From the NCBI GenBank assembly GCA_963555705.1, contig OY743168.1, positions 95,582,925 to 95,646,924 of the forward strand: 64,000 bases of DNA. Direction: 5' to 3'. Below, piece after piece: positions 1-11,319 of the stretch. This DNA is from Ligustrum vulgare. Lineage: Eukaryota; Streptophyta; Magnoliopsida; Lamiales; Oleaceae. Each line of letters begins with the position of its first letter. Positions within the stretch are counted from its first letter, which is position 1. A program made the translations under genes and the position numbers. A model generated the notes under the pieces. The model saw only the letters and a program-made list of their open reading frames with translations, ran no database searches and had not been told where the DNA came from.

Positions 1-1
1 T

Positions 2-447
2 TTCGAACCCGACTCCAATGCAGTCACATCCCTACTAGATTCGAAATCCAAATCCAAATCCAAATCCAAACTGGAAACCCAATCTAAATCCCCATTCTCC
101 TTATATTTCAGTGATGTGAAAGCCAGTCTCCAAAAAGAATCCTTAAATCAGAATCATGCTCAAATCCCCTGCAAAAGCTTTCGTTTTCAAATTCCACTCC
201 TCATATGCCGCCTACTAAAATCAATTCATTGGAAGATATCCGAAAAAACTTATCCAAGTTTCGTCCCCACTCCGCCTCTCCGTCAACATCTTCGTCCGCC
301 GCTCTGACTTCTTCCCGTTCCGGTCAACCCATATCATTCCAAGATCTCTATAAAAGAAATGTTCTTCCAAAAACTGAAGAGCCTAGTTCTGCTTCTTTAG
401 ATTCAAATGTGAAACCTGGCGGAGCTGCAAGAAGAAACGTGCAGTAG
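2..447 (+). pseudogene. Frameshifted N-terminal fragment resembling a plant organellar S15/NS1-type ribosomal protein
   Basis: Two overlapping frames read as one protein. Bases 2-180 give a Ser/Lys-rich stretch ending in FSDVKASLQKE. After a frame change near 165-205, bases 205-447 give SLEDIRKNLSKF and ISFQDLYKRNVLPKTEE, then KPGG, before a stop at 445. From memory, plant nuclear-encoded organellar S15/NS1-type proteins carry a low-complexity N-terminal region with YFSDVKASL, SLEEIRKNL, ISFQELYKRNV and KPGG in this order. The RNA-binding S15 domain expected far downstream is absent, and the match stops at KPGG, where GT-rich low-complexity DNA begins. The 5' end lies outside the window. I infer a truncated, frameshifted pseudogene. 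The alternative is an unrelated hypothetical ORF, since the identification rests on short motifs. Confidence 0.45.
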
Positions 448-560
448 TGATGGCTGTGTAGTGATGGATAGTGGGCCAATGGTGAGGTGGTTGGGGAGCA
501 GTGGCGGTTGTTCAGTTGAGGCACCGGTGGTTGTGTGTTATGGTGGTGGTTGTTTATAAG
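448..560. repeat. GT-rich low-complexity DNA
   Basis: Dominated by GTGGTGG-like triplets on the plus strand. No gene seen; it separates the S15-like fragment from the GTCACAT repeat. Confidence 0.5.
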
Positions 561-1160
561 TGGTTATAGGTCACAAATTATTGGTCACACGTTAAATTCA
601 CATGTCACATGTAAAAATTCAAATCACAGGTTAAAGGTTATAGGTCACATGCTAAAATTACAAGTCGCACTTCATTAATCGTAGGTCATAGGTCACATAT
701 CTGATATCACAAAACCATCTAATAATAGATTAGAGAATTCAGTGAACAGCTTGTTTGATGCATTAGGTCACGGTTCACATTTGATGCATCAGGTCACATG
801 TCACTTTAAATTCACATGTCACGGGTCACACGTTAAAGTCACAGGTCACATGTAAAAATTCAAATCATAGGTTAAAGGTTATAGGTCACATGCTAAATTC
901 ACAAGTCTCACTTCATATATCGTAGGTCACATGTCTAATATTACAAAACCATCTAATAATAGATCAGAGAATTCTATGAACAACCCGTTTGATGCATTAT
1001 GTCACATATCACATTTTGATGCATTAGGTCACATGTCACATTTTGATGCACTAAGTCACATGTTACACTTCATACGTGACTTGTTCAGATCACATGTCAC
1101 ACTTTATACGTCAAAAGTCACTTGTCACCACCATCTCCAACGTACGAGTCACATGTCTCA
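561..1160. repeat. GTCACAT-motif repeat with a 241-bp tandem duplication
   Basis: The heptamer GTCACAT and one-base variants recur every 10-25 bases. On top of this lies a larger duplication: the segment from 611 (GTAAAAATTCAAATCA) recurs from 852, a period of 241 bp. Both copies contain ACAAAACCATCTAATAATAG and GAGAATTC. A local triplication of CACATTTTGATGCATTAGG lies at 1007-1060. The 106-residue plus-strand reading frame here is a by-product of the repeat, not a gene. Confidence 0.75.
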
Positions 1161-1213
1161 CTTAAAAAGGGCGAATGCCAATTATTGTGGCCCAAATTGG
1201 AGAAAAATTGATA

Positions 1214-1330
1214 TTATGAATTTGTGGTGGCGGCGACGACGACGATGGTGATGGTGGTGGTGGCGACGACAGCGACGGGTGGTGGTGGTGGTGTTAGCAA
1301 CGGGTGTGGGTGGTAGCAATGGTATCGTTG
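1214..1330. repeat. GGT/GAC trinucleotide-rich tract
   Basis: Imperfect GGC-GAC-GAC and GGT-GGT triplets. Open frames on both strands are compositional. Confidence 0.6.
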
Positions 1331-1708
1331 GTGAAGATGTGTTGTATAATATGTAAGATTGGGGTGGGATGGGCTGAATTTATATAATATTTTAATTATT
1401 TTATTTAACACCTGATCTTTGATGTTTTAAAGTTTTTTCCTTAAATTTGAATTGATGTAACATAAACACCTTATTTGTATATTTTTCCCTAGGAATCTAT
1501 TTCATTCTCATCCTTACTTGACCTTAAATAAAATAATAGAAGAAAATTGGGATACATTGAAACGTATACATTGTTCATTTTCAATTGGTTTAGTAAAAAT
1601 CGAAGAATAATACTCACTCATTCTTAGTATCGATCGGTATTCTTAACTAAGAGTCAAATAATCAAGCATAAAAGATGTGCAAGAAGCAAGAGTTTATTCA
1701 AGTATATT
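1331..1708. other. AT-rich DNA, no feature seen
   Basis: No coding frame, structural RNA or repeat with clear ends was recognised. Confidence 0.4.
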
Positions 1709-1890
1709 AAGCCTCTGTTCAGATCTAGTGTTGGTGATTATAAATCAATTGATTTGGTATTTCAAAGTAAGATGTATGGTCAAAAATTGGAGGAAAAAAA
1801 TGTGTGATTAAAAAATAGTTTGATTAAAAAATAGTTTGAAAAATTGTATAAATTATAAATTAGTTTATAATCACTTTACCAAAGGGAGGT
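1709..1890 (+). repeat. MITE-like repeat, family 1, plus orientation
   Basis: Starts near GCCTCTGTTCAGAT and contains AAAGTAAGATGTATGGT, GTGTGATTAAAAAATAGT and ATAAATTAGTTTATAATC. The same words recur at 22010-22325 and, reversed, at 2690-2866, 37560-37700 and 60510-60640. This fits a small multicopy non-autonomous DNA element; precise ends and target duplication were not resolved. Confidence 0.5.
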
Positions 1891-2689
1891 TAACTTGGAA
1901 TTACTGGTGATAGTTATTTTGGGCAATCTTAGTGATTTGATCATTGTATCCTAAAAATAATTGTTTAAAAAGTCTAATTTTTCAATAAGAATGCAACGAA
2001 GTGTCACAAGTATTCATAGATGACACTCGTGCCCGATATATCGACAATGCACATTTTCACAGTTGTCTAGAATCAAAATAAAATCTTGAGTTCTGCAACT
2101 TGCAACCAATATAACACGATAACATTTCATCGTACTATAACTCACACATACACACTTGCAAGTTGCAAGTTGCAACAAATGTGAAATAATGCTACAAATT
2201 TGCTTTATTCCTTTTGTTTTCCGGTCGGCATACGCACAATTCCTACCAAAATAAACAGGATTGCTCCACTTGCTCTCTTTTAAATCCGACAATAATACCT
2301 TTTCGGTTTGTTTTTATGCAAAAAGGCTGCAACTTCAATACGAGTTTAGGGCTCACATTTTTCCATTGTCATTGGCAATCCTAGTTAACATCGGGCAAGC
2401 CAAGTCTAAACTCAGTTTGATGTAGATAAAGATATTTCTTTTAATAAAAAATTATGAAATATATAGTTAAAAATTATGGATCCTATAAAATATATGATTA
2501 AAATTAATTAGCGACTGTGATTTTAATCAACTTTAGTAATTGAACCAAATGGAGCTAAAAGTTATGCTCGATTTGCTAGTGTAGACATAAATTATTAATT
2601 ATTACAACAATTATAAGCTGTATGAGATTGGCTGTTGATTAGCAACTTGATTGGAGTGAGGCAAACATAACATTTGGATTCTTGTTTAA
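1891..2689. other. AT-rich DNA, no gene seen
   Basis: Contains a local palindrome-like CTTGCAAGTTGCAAGTTGCA near 2154. Nothing else was recognised. Confidence 0.4.
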
Positions 2690-2866
2690 TATAGGTTCAA
2701 ATGTATATGAAGTGTTTAGTAATCAAAATAAATTAGTTTATAAATCAATTTATAAATTACACAATTTTCGAACCATTTTTTAACTTCACATTTTCTCTTT
2801 TTAATTTTCAACAATTACTTTTTACCTCAAAATTATAAATAAATCAGTTTATAAACTAAACAGAGA
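2690..2866 (-). repeat. MITE-like repeat, family 1, minus orientation
   Basis: Reverse complement of the 1709-1890 family: AATTAGTTTATAAATC, TTTTTAACTTCACATTTTC, and an end reading AACTAAACAGAG, which is the inverse of CTCTGTTTAGTT. Confidence 0.5.
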
Positions 2867-3006
2867 AAACTATTAAAAAAGAGAATAATCCAAAGCTAAA
2901 CGCCTAATCCAATAAAAGAAACCAAAATAATCCAAAGAGACCCATGACGGTATGAAAGAGACGAGACTAGTAACAATACACCTTGGCCATTGCTGTTGAT
3001 TTGCTC

Positions 3007-3300
3007 CATGCGATCGCATGAAATTTCTAAAAAATTTAATAGAATCTCAAACTCATACCAAGTTGATCAATTTAGATCCATTCCCGATCCATTCACGTCC
3101 GGAATTTATGATGTCTTCCCTTTGAGCTTGATTCCATAATTTGTGAATATGTCCTATTATCAACTCTTGAACCTTCTTGACCTTAGATTTCGTTATGGAT
3201 CTCATTGGCACGGGCATTAAGGTTTAACTTTCTTAGATCTCATCATTCCCTCCCTCTTGAAAATGATTTAACCTCGAATTTTACTTGCAGACAATGCCAT
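3007..3300 (-). pseudogene. Relic of the 3' end of a Ty3/gypsy pol gene
   Basis: The reverse strand reads, in one frame, a segment with NSRLNHFQEGGNDEI. From memory this is the usual end of plant gypsy polyproteins (NSRTNHFQEGGND type), and the same bases form the purine tract AAGAGGGAGGGAATGATG. Two TAA stops follow. The same frame then reads PVPMRSITKSKVKKVQEL and IHKLWNQAQREDII, resembling the basic PMTRARAKR tail of such polyproteins. No LTR or upstream pol was found next to it, so it is an isolated scrap. Confidence 0.5.
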
Positions 3301-3515
3301 GAAATTCTTTGACCTCTAATCTTGAAATGTGACCCACAGGAAGTTGCAGCGAAGCTCGACTTTCCTGATTCTCATCATATTATTTGGAAGCATAATTTTG
3401 AATTAATTATACAATTTTACATATGATTAATTTGCAAGTTGTCTAACCTTGTTGATCTATATTTCATGTTACTTGATTGTATTAGTAGATAATGTTGCTC
3501 ACTCAAGTTTGGAGT
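3301..3515. other. No feature seen
   Basis: AT-rich DNA between the gypsy relic and the GATAAGTGT repeat. Confidence 0.35.
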
Positions 3516-4815
3516 GTGATAAGTGTGCTCCATACACTTATTTTGGTCTTAAATTTACATTTTAATTAACAAATTTGGCGAATTTCTACTTATAAATTGT
3601 GTTTACCTTGTATAATTAGGTACAACCTCAATTGGAAAGAAAATGGACAAGATTGAAGAGCAATTAAGCTAAAAGAAAAGCAAATTTGATGTCCATAGAC
3701 CTAATTGAAAGAAATCAAAAGTTTTGAGACTCAATTGCAACATCCCAGAAAGATAGAGGACTAGAAGTGCAAAAATTTCAAGGGTATTTTTGTAATGAAG
3801 GTCAAAATGTGGAGACTAAATAAATTGAATAAGCTCAGAAGATGAGACTTGGCTGCAAAAAATGCATGGGTCCTTTCTGCCCAGTCCAGAGAATTGAATT
3901 TCCAATTTTATTATTTTTTACTTAAGGACGTGATTGGCTCCATTTGGACCCCTTTTTTGGGGACTTTTTAGGTCTAAACTTTGAGAGTATAAATGCTACC
4001 ACTTCTTTCACAAAACCCCCAATCTTCATCCCTAACCCTAGCCTCTTTCTCTCTTTTTCTTCTTTTGTTTTTCTTTCTTCGTTTTAGTTTGGTTGTTAGT
4101 TTTTGTTTTTATTTCAATCTTCTAGTCTATCATTGAAGTAAGGAAGCAAGAAGTGAGGTCGAAATACAAAGTAAAGTTCAAGAATTTTTGGAGCAAAAAC
4201 TCAACTACTCAAGGGAAGAATTTATTTCTTTAACTTTTATTTTAATATTTAAATTTTTATACTTTGTGATGCATTTTCCTAAACCTTATCTTTTGTGCAA
4301 TATTTATATAATGGGCTAATCGTTAATGTTGGGATGATTGATGTAATTGCTTAACTTAGTTTAAATAATTTTGATGTTTGCTTATTAATTTTGAGCTTAT
4401 TATTTCATGTGTATTTGTTATTGAAATTATTTCAATGTTTGTTTGATCACCAAATATTTGATATGTGAAGTGTATGGTTATAGAGATATACTGTGCATTT
4501 TAAACCAAATAACAAATGTTTAAGTATTAATTTAGGAGATAGAGATGTACTCTTATCCCTAAGTGATCCAATGAGCTATTTTCACAATAATGCTTTTGAT
4601 TGAGTTTTAATGATCATAGAGATATAGCAGGTTAAACCAATCAATTAGGGTTAATTTCGCTCGAGAGAGGTAATTAGCTAAAATTGAAATATCAAGTCTA
4701 ACATTGTAAATGAGTAATTTGTTAATTTGCATGTTAAGAAATTAATTAAGCAATGGTTAAGTGAAATCATAAATATCAATTATTTTAACTTTCATTTTCA
4801 TCATTTTAATTTAGC
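3516..4815 (+). repeat. Non-coding dispersed repeat (GATAAGTGT family), copy 1, truncated
   Basis: Begins GTGATAAGTGTGCTCC and shares a series of signposts with 39140-43400 and, inverted, 44020-45380: an early GAAGAGCAATTAAGC-like stretch, a mid-element TAGAGATAT box and a CTCGAGAGAGGT box (4660-4675). No open coding frame. It probably derives from the non-coding body of a retroelement. The conserved 3' part, with a GTGGGATCGACAACCCGGA-type motif seen in the other copies, is missing here. Confidence 0.45.
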
Positions 4816-4818
4816 TTA

Positions 4819-4982
4819 GCCTCTGTTTGGTTCCCATTTTTCCATATTATTTTTCTACAGTACTGAATCTACACCATTAATCTTACTTTTGGCTTACAAT
4901 TTTTGACTTTTCAACTCAATCTACACCCCATATTCTCCAAAAACTCAACTTTTTTCAAAAACTATGAGAATCAAACAAGGGT
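4819..4982. mobile_element. Tourist-like MITE, 164 bp
   Basis: Ends read CCTCTGTTTGGTTCCCA and, inverted, CCTTGTTTGATTCTCA, flanked on both sides by TTA (4816-4818 and 4983-4985). A 3-bp TTA/TAA target duplication and short TIRs suggest a PIF/Harbinger (Tourist) MITE. Confidence 0.5.
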
Positions 4983-5159
4983 TTAATTAGTTTCTTTAAT
5001 TTAAAATTTCCAAAAAATCATCTTTTTATTGTGTTTCATTTGTTAAAATTTAATTAATTAGAACTTAACTAAATATACATTCATCGTGTGATCAACAATC
5101 TGAAAACAAAAAATCTACTTTATTATTTGTACGCGACATGTGCGCTTACGGTACACATT

Positions 5160-6549
5160 TTTAGCGAACATTTACCTCATTACATAGTTGAAAGATACAA
5201 TTAATTTGTTCAACCAAAAATTTTAATACCATTTGTAATAACATGGATAAATATAGAATTTTAGTCCTCATACCATTCATTATACATGGATCACAATAAA
5301 AAAGACAAATCAATGAATGATTTCCGTGTCGAAAGGCAAAAAATATAGTGAGTTCCAAATCAAAGTCATCATCATTAAGAATAAGTAGAACAACAAAAAT
5401 AAAACGGAATAAAAGTGAAACAAAATTTGGAGGAAAAAAAGAATAGAAAAAACAACAAAAAATGATGGAAGAAAACACAAGAAAATGAAAACCTTTTTTT
5501 TTTTTTTTTTTTTTAAAAAAAAGTAAAGATAAAAATAGAGAGTTTTTTAGCTGATAATGAGAATTAGATTTGGGAGTTGAATAGAAGAGCACAAAACTAA
5601 GAGTCGGGCTTTGAGAATCGAAAAACTCCCAGCAGTTGAAAGCTGAGAATGAGAATTGAGAGTTCAGATATAAGTTGAGAATTTAGTGCGGAGAATAGGA
5701 GTAGGAAGAATTAGGAAGAGAAGAGTTAAGATATGAGAGTCGAGATTCAGTAGACGGAACTAAAGAGAAGATAAATGAGAACTAAACTAAGAATTTAGAA
5801 CTGAAAAGTTAAAATAAAAACAAAAACAAAAATAAGATAAAGGAAAACTTTAGAAAAATAGGCAAAAATACACACAATTAGAGAAAATAACTTTAAAAAA
5901 ATAACCTTGACAATGTACACAGCAACTACAACAAAATTAACTCTTGTACGTATAACAATTACAACAAAAATAAGCACACTCTTCTAAAAGAATAGAGAAA
6001 TTGAGGAACTAAAATAAGATAACAACTAACATGTAGAAGTTCAAGATTTTAAATGTCACTAACTAATATATTTGTAAATATGAATGAAAAGGGTGCGTTT
6101 TTTAAAAGGTTTGGATAATACCTAAATCCTAGCTTGCCTTTCCAAGAGACTCGCACCTTCCAATCAATATTGAGAAAAACCTAAATTACATTCAAACAGA
6201 TTAGCAAGCCTTTATAAGAAAGATGAAATGATGTGTTTGTACGGATTATATGCTTATTAAACAGAAAATCATTGCACATGCTGTCATATGAAAATAAGTG
6301 ATATAAGAAATCAACTCCTATAACATAAGATACGCTGAAAAACAAAGAAAACTTACCTGCAAATGATTTTATATCACGCCATTCCTGAAAGAAAATCAAC
6401 TAAATAAGGACATGATTATTAAACAGAAAATCATTGCACGTCATATTAAAAATAATTGATACAAGAAATCAACTCCTATAACATATTACAGGACTATTAG
6501 AAAATAAAAATAAACTTGCTAATGATTTCACATCACACGATCTGAGAAA
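5160..6549 (-). repeat. Decayed tandem array, unit 1
   Basis: Shares an ordered series of landmarks with 13207-16390 and 20377-22450. They are an exon-like block (on the minus strand GTTGAACAA.TT.ATTGCATCTTTCA), a GGATCA(A)AATAAAAATGG stretch, a purine-rich block, an ACAAAAATAAG..AAACTTT block, CACTAACTAATATATTTGTA, and a TTTGGATAATACCTAAATCCTAGCTTG block. On the minus strand 6350-6380 reads AAATCATTTGCAG followed by GTAAGTTTTC, a good splice donor. The 143-residue minus-strand frame at 5161-5592 runs through this unit and includes poly-T-encoded Lys/Phe. I could not name the ancestral gene. Confidence 0.5.
5560..5800. repeat. Purine-rich GAGAATTGAGAGTT block (array unit 1)
   Basis: Strongly strand-asymmetric: the plus strand is almost all G and A with T spacers, with repeated GAGAATTGAGAG, GTTGAGA and GAGAATGAGAA words. 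Equivalent blocks are at 15010-15260 and 21270-21530. Confidence 0.6.
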
Positions 6550-6804
6550 TGTTAGAATAATTAGCATAATTAGTTTATTATAATTATAGTAGCTTTCCTA
6601 ATTATAACTTTCCTAGTTTAGATTGTATTATGTTTATATATAGTTTTGAGTATTATGATTAATTCAATATACTTCTTGACAATTGATTTTAGGGTTGCCT
6701 CACATCTCTCTTTCTTTCTTCTTCTTTTCTTTCTTTCTTCTTGATTAATTGGTTGAACATATATAAGAATATATATATATATATGTGTCATTGAGTTTTC
6801 TACA
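6550..6804 (+). repeat. copia-1 5' LTR
   Basis: 255 bp, TG...CA ends, with a TTTATATATAG TATA-like box at 6633-6643 and a CTTTCTTTCTTCTTC pyrimidine tract. Confidence 0.93.
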
Positions 6805-6816
6805 TGGTATCAGAGA
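6805..6816 (+). promoter_or_regulatory. copia-1 primer-binding site
   Basis: TGGTATCAGAGA starts directly after the LTR and matches the usual initiator tRNA-Met complement TGGTATCAGAGC of plant copia elements. Confidence 0.9.
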
Positions 6817-7204
6817 CATTTAAATCAGATTGTTGTTGAAAAACGAAATAATTGCGCAGTTTTTTCTTCCTCGCCTCAAAACCCTAAATCGCCACTGTTT
6901 TCACGATTTTCGAAGCACCTACAGTAGGTATTTCGGCGAACCAAGACCATATTCTGACTCAGAAGACGTCGGCGCATCCATCGGAGTGGCGCGTGTGGTG
7001 TCACGCGCCGGTTTGAGGAGGGGCGTGAGAAGGTTGGCCGGACACTACGACGGCGCGTGGCGGCGTTTCTGGAGACGCGACTGACGGAAAAGTGATCGAC
7101 TTCCCATTTTCTACCTTTCCGTGGGGTTGGTTCGAATTTATCCGCTTGTTTTATAAACTGCTCCGCTTCACTTTGTTGGTTAGTATCGTTTTCTTTCGCT
7201 TATC

Positions 7205-10168
7205 ATGGCATCTGATAATTCTCTTCAAGTTATTAATGTGCGTTTGGATGGTAAAAATTATGCTTACTGGAGTCATGTTATGAAACACTTTCTTAAGGGT
7301 AAAAAGATGTGGGGTTATGTAAGTGGAACAATTGACAAATCGGGAACCAATGATGCAAATTATGCAACTGTGTTAGATACCTGGGATTCAAACAATTCAA
7401 AAATTCTTACGTGGATAAATAATTCCGTTGAACATAGTATTGGTACACAGTTGGCTAAGTATGAAACAGCAAAGGAGGTTTGGGACCATTTACAGAAGTT
7501 GTACACTAAATCTAATTTTGCAAAACGATATCAGTTAGAGATTGACATTCGGGCATTGCAACAAAAGAATATGAGCATTCTAGATTTTTATACTGCTATG
7601 ACATTAATTTGGGATGAGTTAGCTCTTACTGAACCAGCAGGATTGAAAGCATGTGAGGATTATACTACCTATAGAGAGGAGCAACGACTAGTTCAGTTTT
7701 TGATGGCACTTCGTAGTGATTTTGAGGGGCTCAGAGGTTCTATTTTGCATCGTACTCCCCTTCCATCTGTTGATTCAGTTGTTAGTGAACTTGTTGCTGA
7801 GGAGACACGGTTGAAATCTCTTACTGAAGATGTATCTCTTTCACATTCTGGGACTTCTGTTTTAGCTGTACCATCTACACAGAACCGAACCAAAGGACAT
7901 GTACGGGTCCCAAATGATGTTTGTAGTTTTTGTAGACAAAAGGGACATTGGAAGGCTCAATGTCCTAAATTGTTGAAGTCACAGCAGCAGAGTTATTACT
8001 CATCACCGCAGCAGTCTTATAGATCCAATGCTCACACAGCAGCGGTTGTTCCATCTATTGGCTCCTCTATACTTGGACCACCACCCTCATCTGATTCCAG
8101 GTTGACTGATCTTAGTAAGCAGTTTCAGAAGTTTTTAGCCTCACAGCCACATGCCATGTCTGCCTCTACTCATGTAGATTTGTCCTCTCGGGTGCTTCCA
8201 AGCATATGTCTTCTAACTCATCACTTTTTTGACTCTTTATATCCTTCTACGTCGTCTACATCTGTTATGACTGCTGATGGCTCCCCGTTGTCTTTAGCAG
8301 GCGTTGGTTCTATTCATACTTCTAATCTATCTCTTTCAGATGTCTATTGTGTTCCCGGTCTTACTTTAAATCTTATCTCTGTTGGTCAATTATGTGATTC
8401 TGGACATTCTGTTCACTTTACTTCTACTTCTTGTTATGTACAGGATCCGCAGTCTCAGAAGCTGATTGGGATAGGCCATAGGCAGAGAGGAGGACTTTAT
8501 ATTCTGGATAGTCTGAAACAAGCGCATGTTGCAGCCTCTAGTATTGACTTATCATCGTTTCATTTGAATTCTTCTTCTTCTAATTTTTATTTATGGCATT
8601 CTCGCCTTGGACATGTGTCTGCTAGTCGTTTAAAATTTTTAGCTTCTAAAGGTTGTTTAGGAGACTTGAAACCTCATGACATTTCTGATTGTAGTGGTTG
8701 CAAACTTGCTAAATTCTCTGCTGTAACTTTTCCTCGTAGTGTTTCTTCTTCTGTTGCATCATTTGATCTTGTGCACTCAGATGTGTGGGGCCCTGCTCCT
8801 GTTTCTACTAAAGGAAGGTCCCGATATTATGTTTCCTTTATTGATGATTGTAGTCGTTACTGTTGGGTATATCTTATGAAGCGACGTTCTGAATTTCTTT
8901 CTATTTATCGTTCATTCAGAGCACTCATTAAAACTCAACATTCTGCTATCATTAAATGTTTTCGATGTGATTTGGGTGGGGAATATGTTTCTACTGATTT
9001 TCGTGAGTTGCTTGCTCTTGATGGTACAATCCATCAAACTTCCTGTACTGATACTCCTCAACAGAATGGTGTTGCTGAACGTAAGCATAGACACATTATT
9101 GAAACTGCTCGTTCCCTTCTTCTATCTGCCAAGGTACCTAGTGAATTTTGGGGAGAGGTCGTTCTCACCGCTATCTATTTGATTAATAGGATACCATCTT
9201 CTCACACATCTGGTTTGTCACCATTTCAATCTTTGTTTAGTTATTCTCCTGATTATTCTCTCTTAAAAGTCTTTGAGTGCACTTGTTTTGTTCTTCGTCC
9301 CATAGCAGAACGTAGTAAATTAACTCCACGTTCAGCTATTTGTGTCTTCTTAGGATATGGTGAGGGACAAAAAGGTTATCGATGTTTTGATCATGTTAGT
9401 CACAAGTTATATGTCTCTCGTAATGTTGTGTTTCTTGAACACATTCCGTTCTTTTCTATTACTGATAATACTTCTCACATGACTACATTAGATCTCATTT
9501 GTATTGATCCATTCACCGACGACATTGATAGACCACCTACACCTACTCCTACTATCTCTTCTCCATCTTCGTCACATGCTACAGGTACACATGCGCCATC
9601 TCAGAATGTCCTTCCTTCTCCTATGCCTCCCCAGGCACCATCTGAGGCTGAGAATCCGCTGTCTCCCCCTCCTCGATATCCTCAACGTATACGTAAGTCT
9701 ACTCACTTACCTGATTTTGATTATTCTTGTTACTCTGAATCCTTTTGTTGTTTCTTGTCTTCCATTCATAAGCTTTCTGAACCTTCCTCCTATAAAGAAG
9801 CAGCTTTAGATCCCCTTTGGCAACAGGCTATGACTGATGAACTCTCTACTCTACATAAGACAGACACTTGGGAATTAGTTTCCTTACCACTGGGTAAACA
9901 TGCTATTGGATCTCGTTGGGTCTATAAAATTAAGACTAAATCTGATGGTTCAGTTGAGCGTTATAAGGCTCGATTGGTTGCTAAGGGATTTTCTCAACAG
10001 TATGGCTTGGATTATGAGGAGACATTTGCCCCTGTTGCAAAAATGACTACTGTACGTACACTTATCGCAGTTGCTTCTGTTCGTCAGTGGAGTCTCTCTC
10101 AAATAGATGTTAAAAATGCCTTCTTGAATGGAAATCTTCAAGAAGATGTTTATGGTTCCTCCACCTGA
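7205..10168 (+). pseudogene. copia-1 gag-pol, 5' part: GAG, protease, integrase, start of RT
   Basis: A 987-codon frame. The N-terminal UBN2-type gag segment contains [25 protein letters not shown] zinc knuckle follows (Cys240, Cys243, His248, Cys253). The aspartic protease active site is disturbed: the SGASKHM motif is readable only in another frame at 8188-8208 and frame returns near 8230, so the protein here reads [14 protein letters not shown] and the catalytic Asp is gone. The GAG-pre-integrase HHCC motif ([14 protein letters not shown]) is present, as is the integrase DDE triad Asp526, Asp589, Glu625 with the usual D-35-E spacing. RT starts with [24 protein letters not shown]. The frame ends early at a 2-bp deletion near 10147, where VYMVPPP is expected. 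Confidence 0.93.
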
Positions 10169-11306
10169 TGTTCCTCATTCTCCTGGATTTGTTTGCAAAC
10201 TCAAAAAAGCTTTATATGGTCTCAAACAAGCACCTCGTGCTTGGTTTGAGAGGTTCTCTACAGTTGTTCTTTCTCTTGGTTTTACATCTAGCCATCATGA
10301 TTCCGCCTTGTTCTGCAGGTCTACTCCCGTTGGTCGTATCCTCCTTCTGTTGTATGTTGATGACATGATCATTACTGGTGATGATGTTGTGGGGATAACT
10401 GATCTAAAATCTGAATTGACTCGTCTTTTTGAAATGAAGGATTTGGGTCCCTTATCCTACTTTCTAGGGATTGAGGTTGCTTCTTCTCCTAGAGGTTATA
10501 TGATCTCTCAGTCTAAATATGCCTTAGATGTCATTGAGCGTGCTCGTCTTATTGATACTAAAACAGATGATACTCCTATTGAGACTAATGTTCGTTACTC
10601 ACCTTCTAATAGTGAACCATTAACAGATCCTGGTTTATATCGCACTATTGTTGGTTCTCTTGTTTATCTTACCATCACTAGGCCTGACATTGCTTATGCT
10701 GTGCATGTTGTTAGTCAGTTTGTTTCAGCACCGACCATGGTTCACTGGGCAGCGGTTGTTCGTATCTTGCGCTATCTCCGTGGCTCTTGTTTTCAGAGTC
10801 TTTTTTTCCCATCGACCTCCTCTTTAGAGCTTCGTGCTTACTCCGATGCAGATTGGGCTGGGAACCCAACTGATCGTAAGTCCACTACTGGTTTTTGTGT
10901 ATTTTTGGATGATTCTCTTATCTCTTGGAAAAGTAAGAAGCAATCAGTAGTTTCTCGCTCATCTACTGAAGCAGAATATCGTGCCATGGCCTCCACTACT
11001 ACTGAGATTGTGTGGTTACGTTGGCTACTTGCAGATATGGGTGTTCACCTTTCCTCTCCCACCCCCTTGTATTGTGACAATAAGAGTGCCATACAAATCT
11101 CACACAATTCTGTGTTCCATGAGCGCACGAAGCACATTGAGATTGACTGTCATCTTGTTCGTCATCATCTTCAGCAAGGGACTATTGCCTTACCTTTTGT
11201 CTCCTCCTCGTTGCAGCTAGCAGACTTCTTCACAAAGTTCCATCCGACTCACCGCTTTCGATTCTTACTTGACAAACTCTCGCTGCTTCTTGCTATAGCA
11301 TCATGA
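10128..11306 (+). pseudogene. copia-1 pol, 3' part: reverse transcriptase and RNase H
   Basis: Continues the polyprotein after the 2-bp deletion. RT motifs include KKALYGLKQAPRAW and the catalytic YVDDM at 10351-10365. RNase H follows with SDADWAGNPTDRKSTTG, STEAEYRAM and YCDNKSA, giving the D-E-D residues. It ends at a TGA just before the polypurine tract. All catalytic residues of RT and RNase H look intact; only the junction with the upstream frame is broken. Confidence 0.93.
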
Positions 11307-11307
11307 G

Positions 11308-11319
11308 TTTGCGGGGGAA
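11308..11319 (+). promoter_or_regulatory. copia-1 polypurine tract
   Basis: TTTGCGGGGGAA directly abuts the 3' LTR, the usual plus-strand primer position. Confidence 0.85.

Noticed and set aside
1214..1411. Histidine/proline/threonine-rich 65-codon minus-strand frame
   Set aside because: Produced by a GGT/GAC trinucleotide tract.
5161..5592. 143-codon minus-strand frame
   Set aside because: Runs through a poly-T/poly-A tract and a decayed array unit; no consistent start and no conserved frame in sister units, apart from the short exon-like block.
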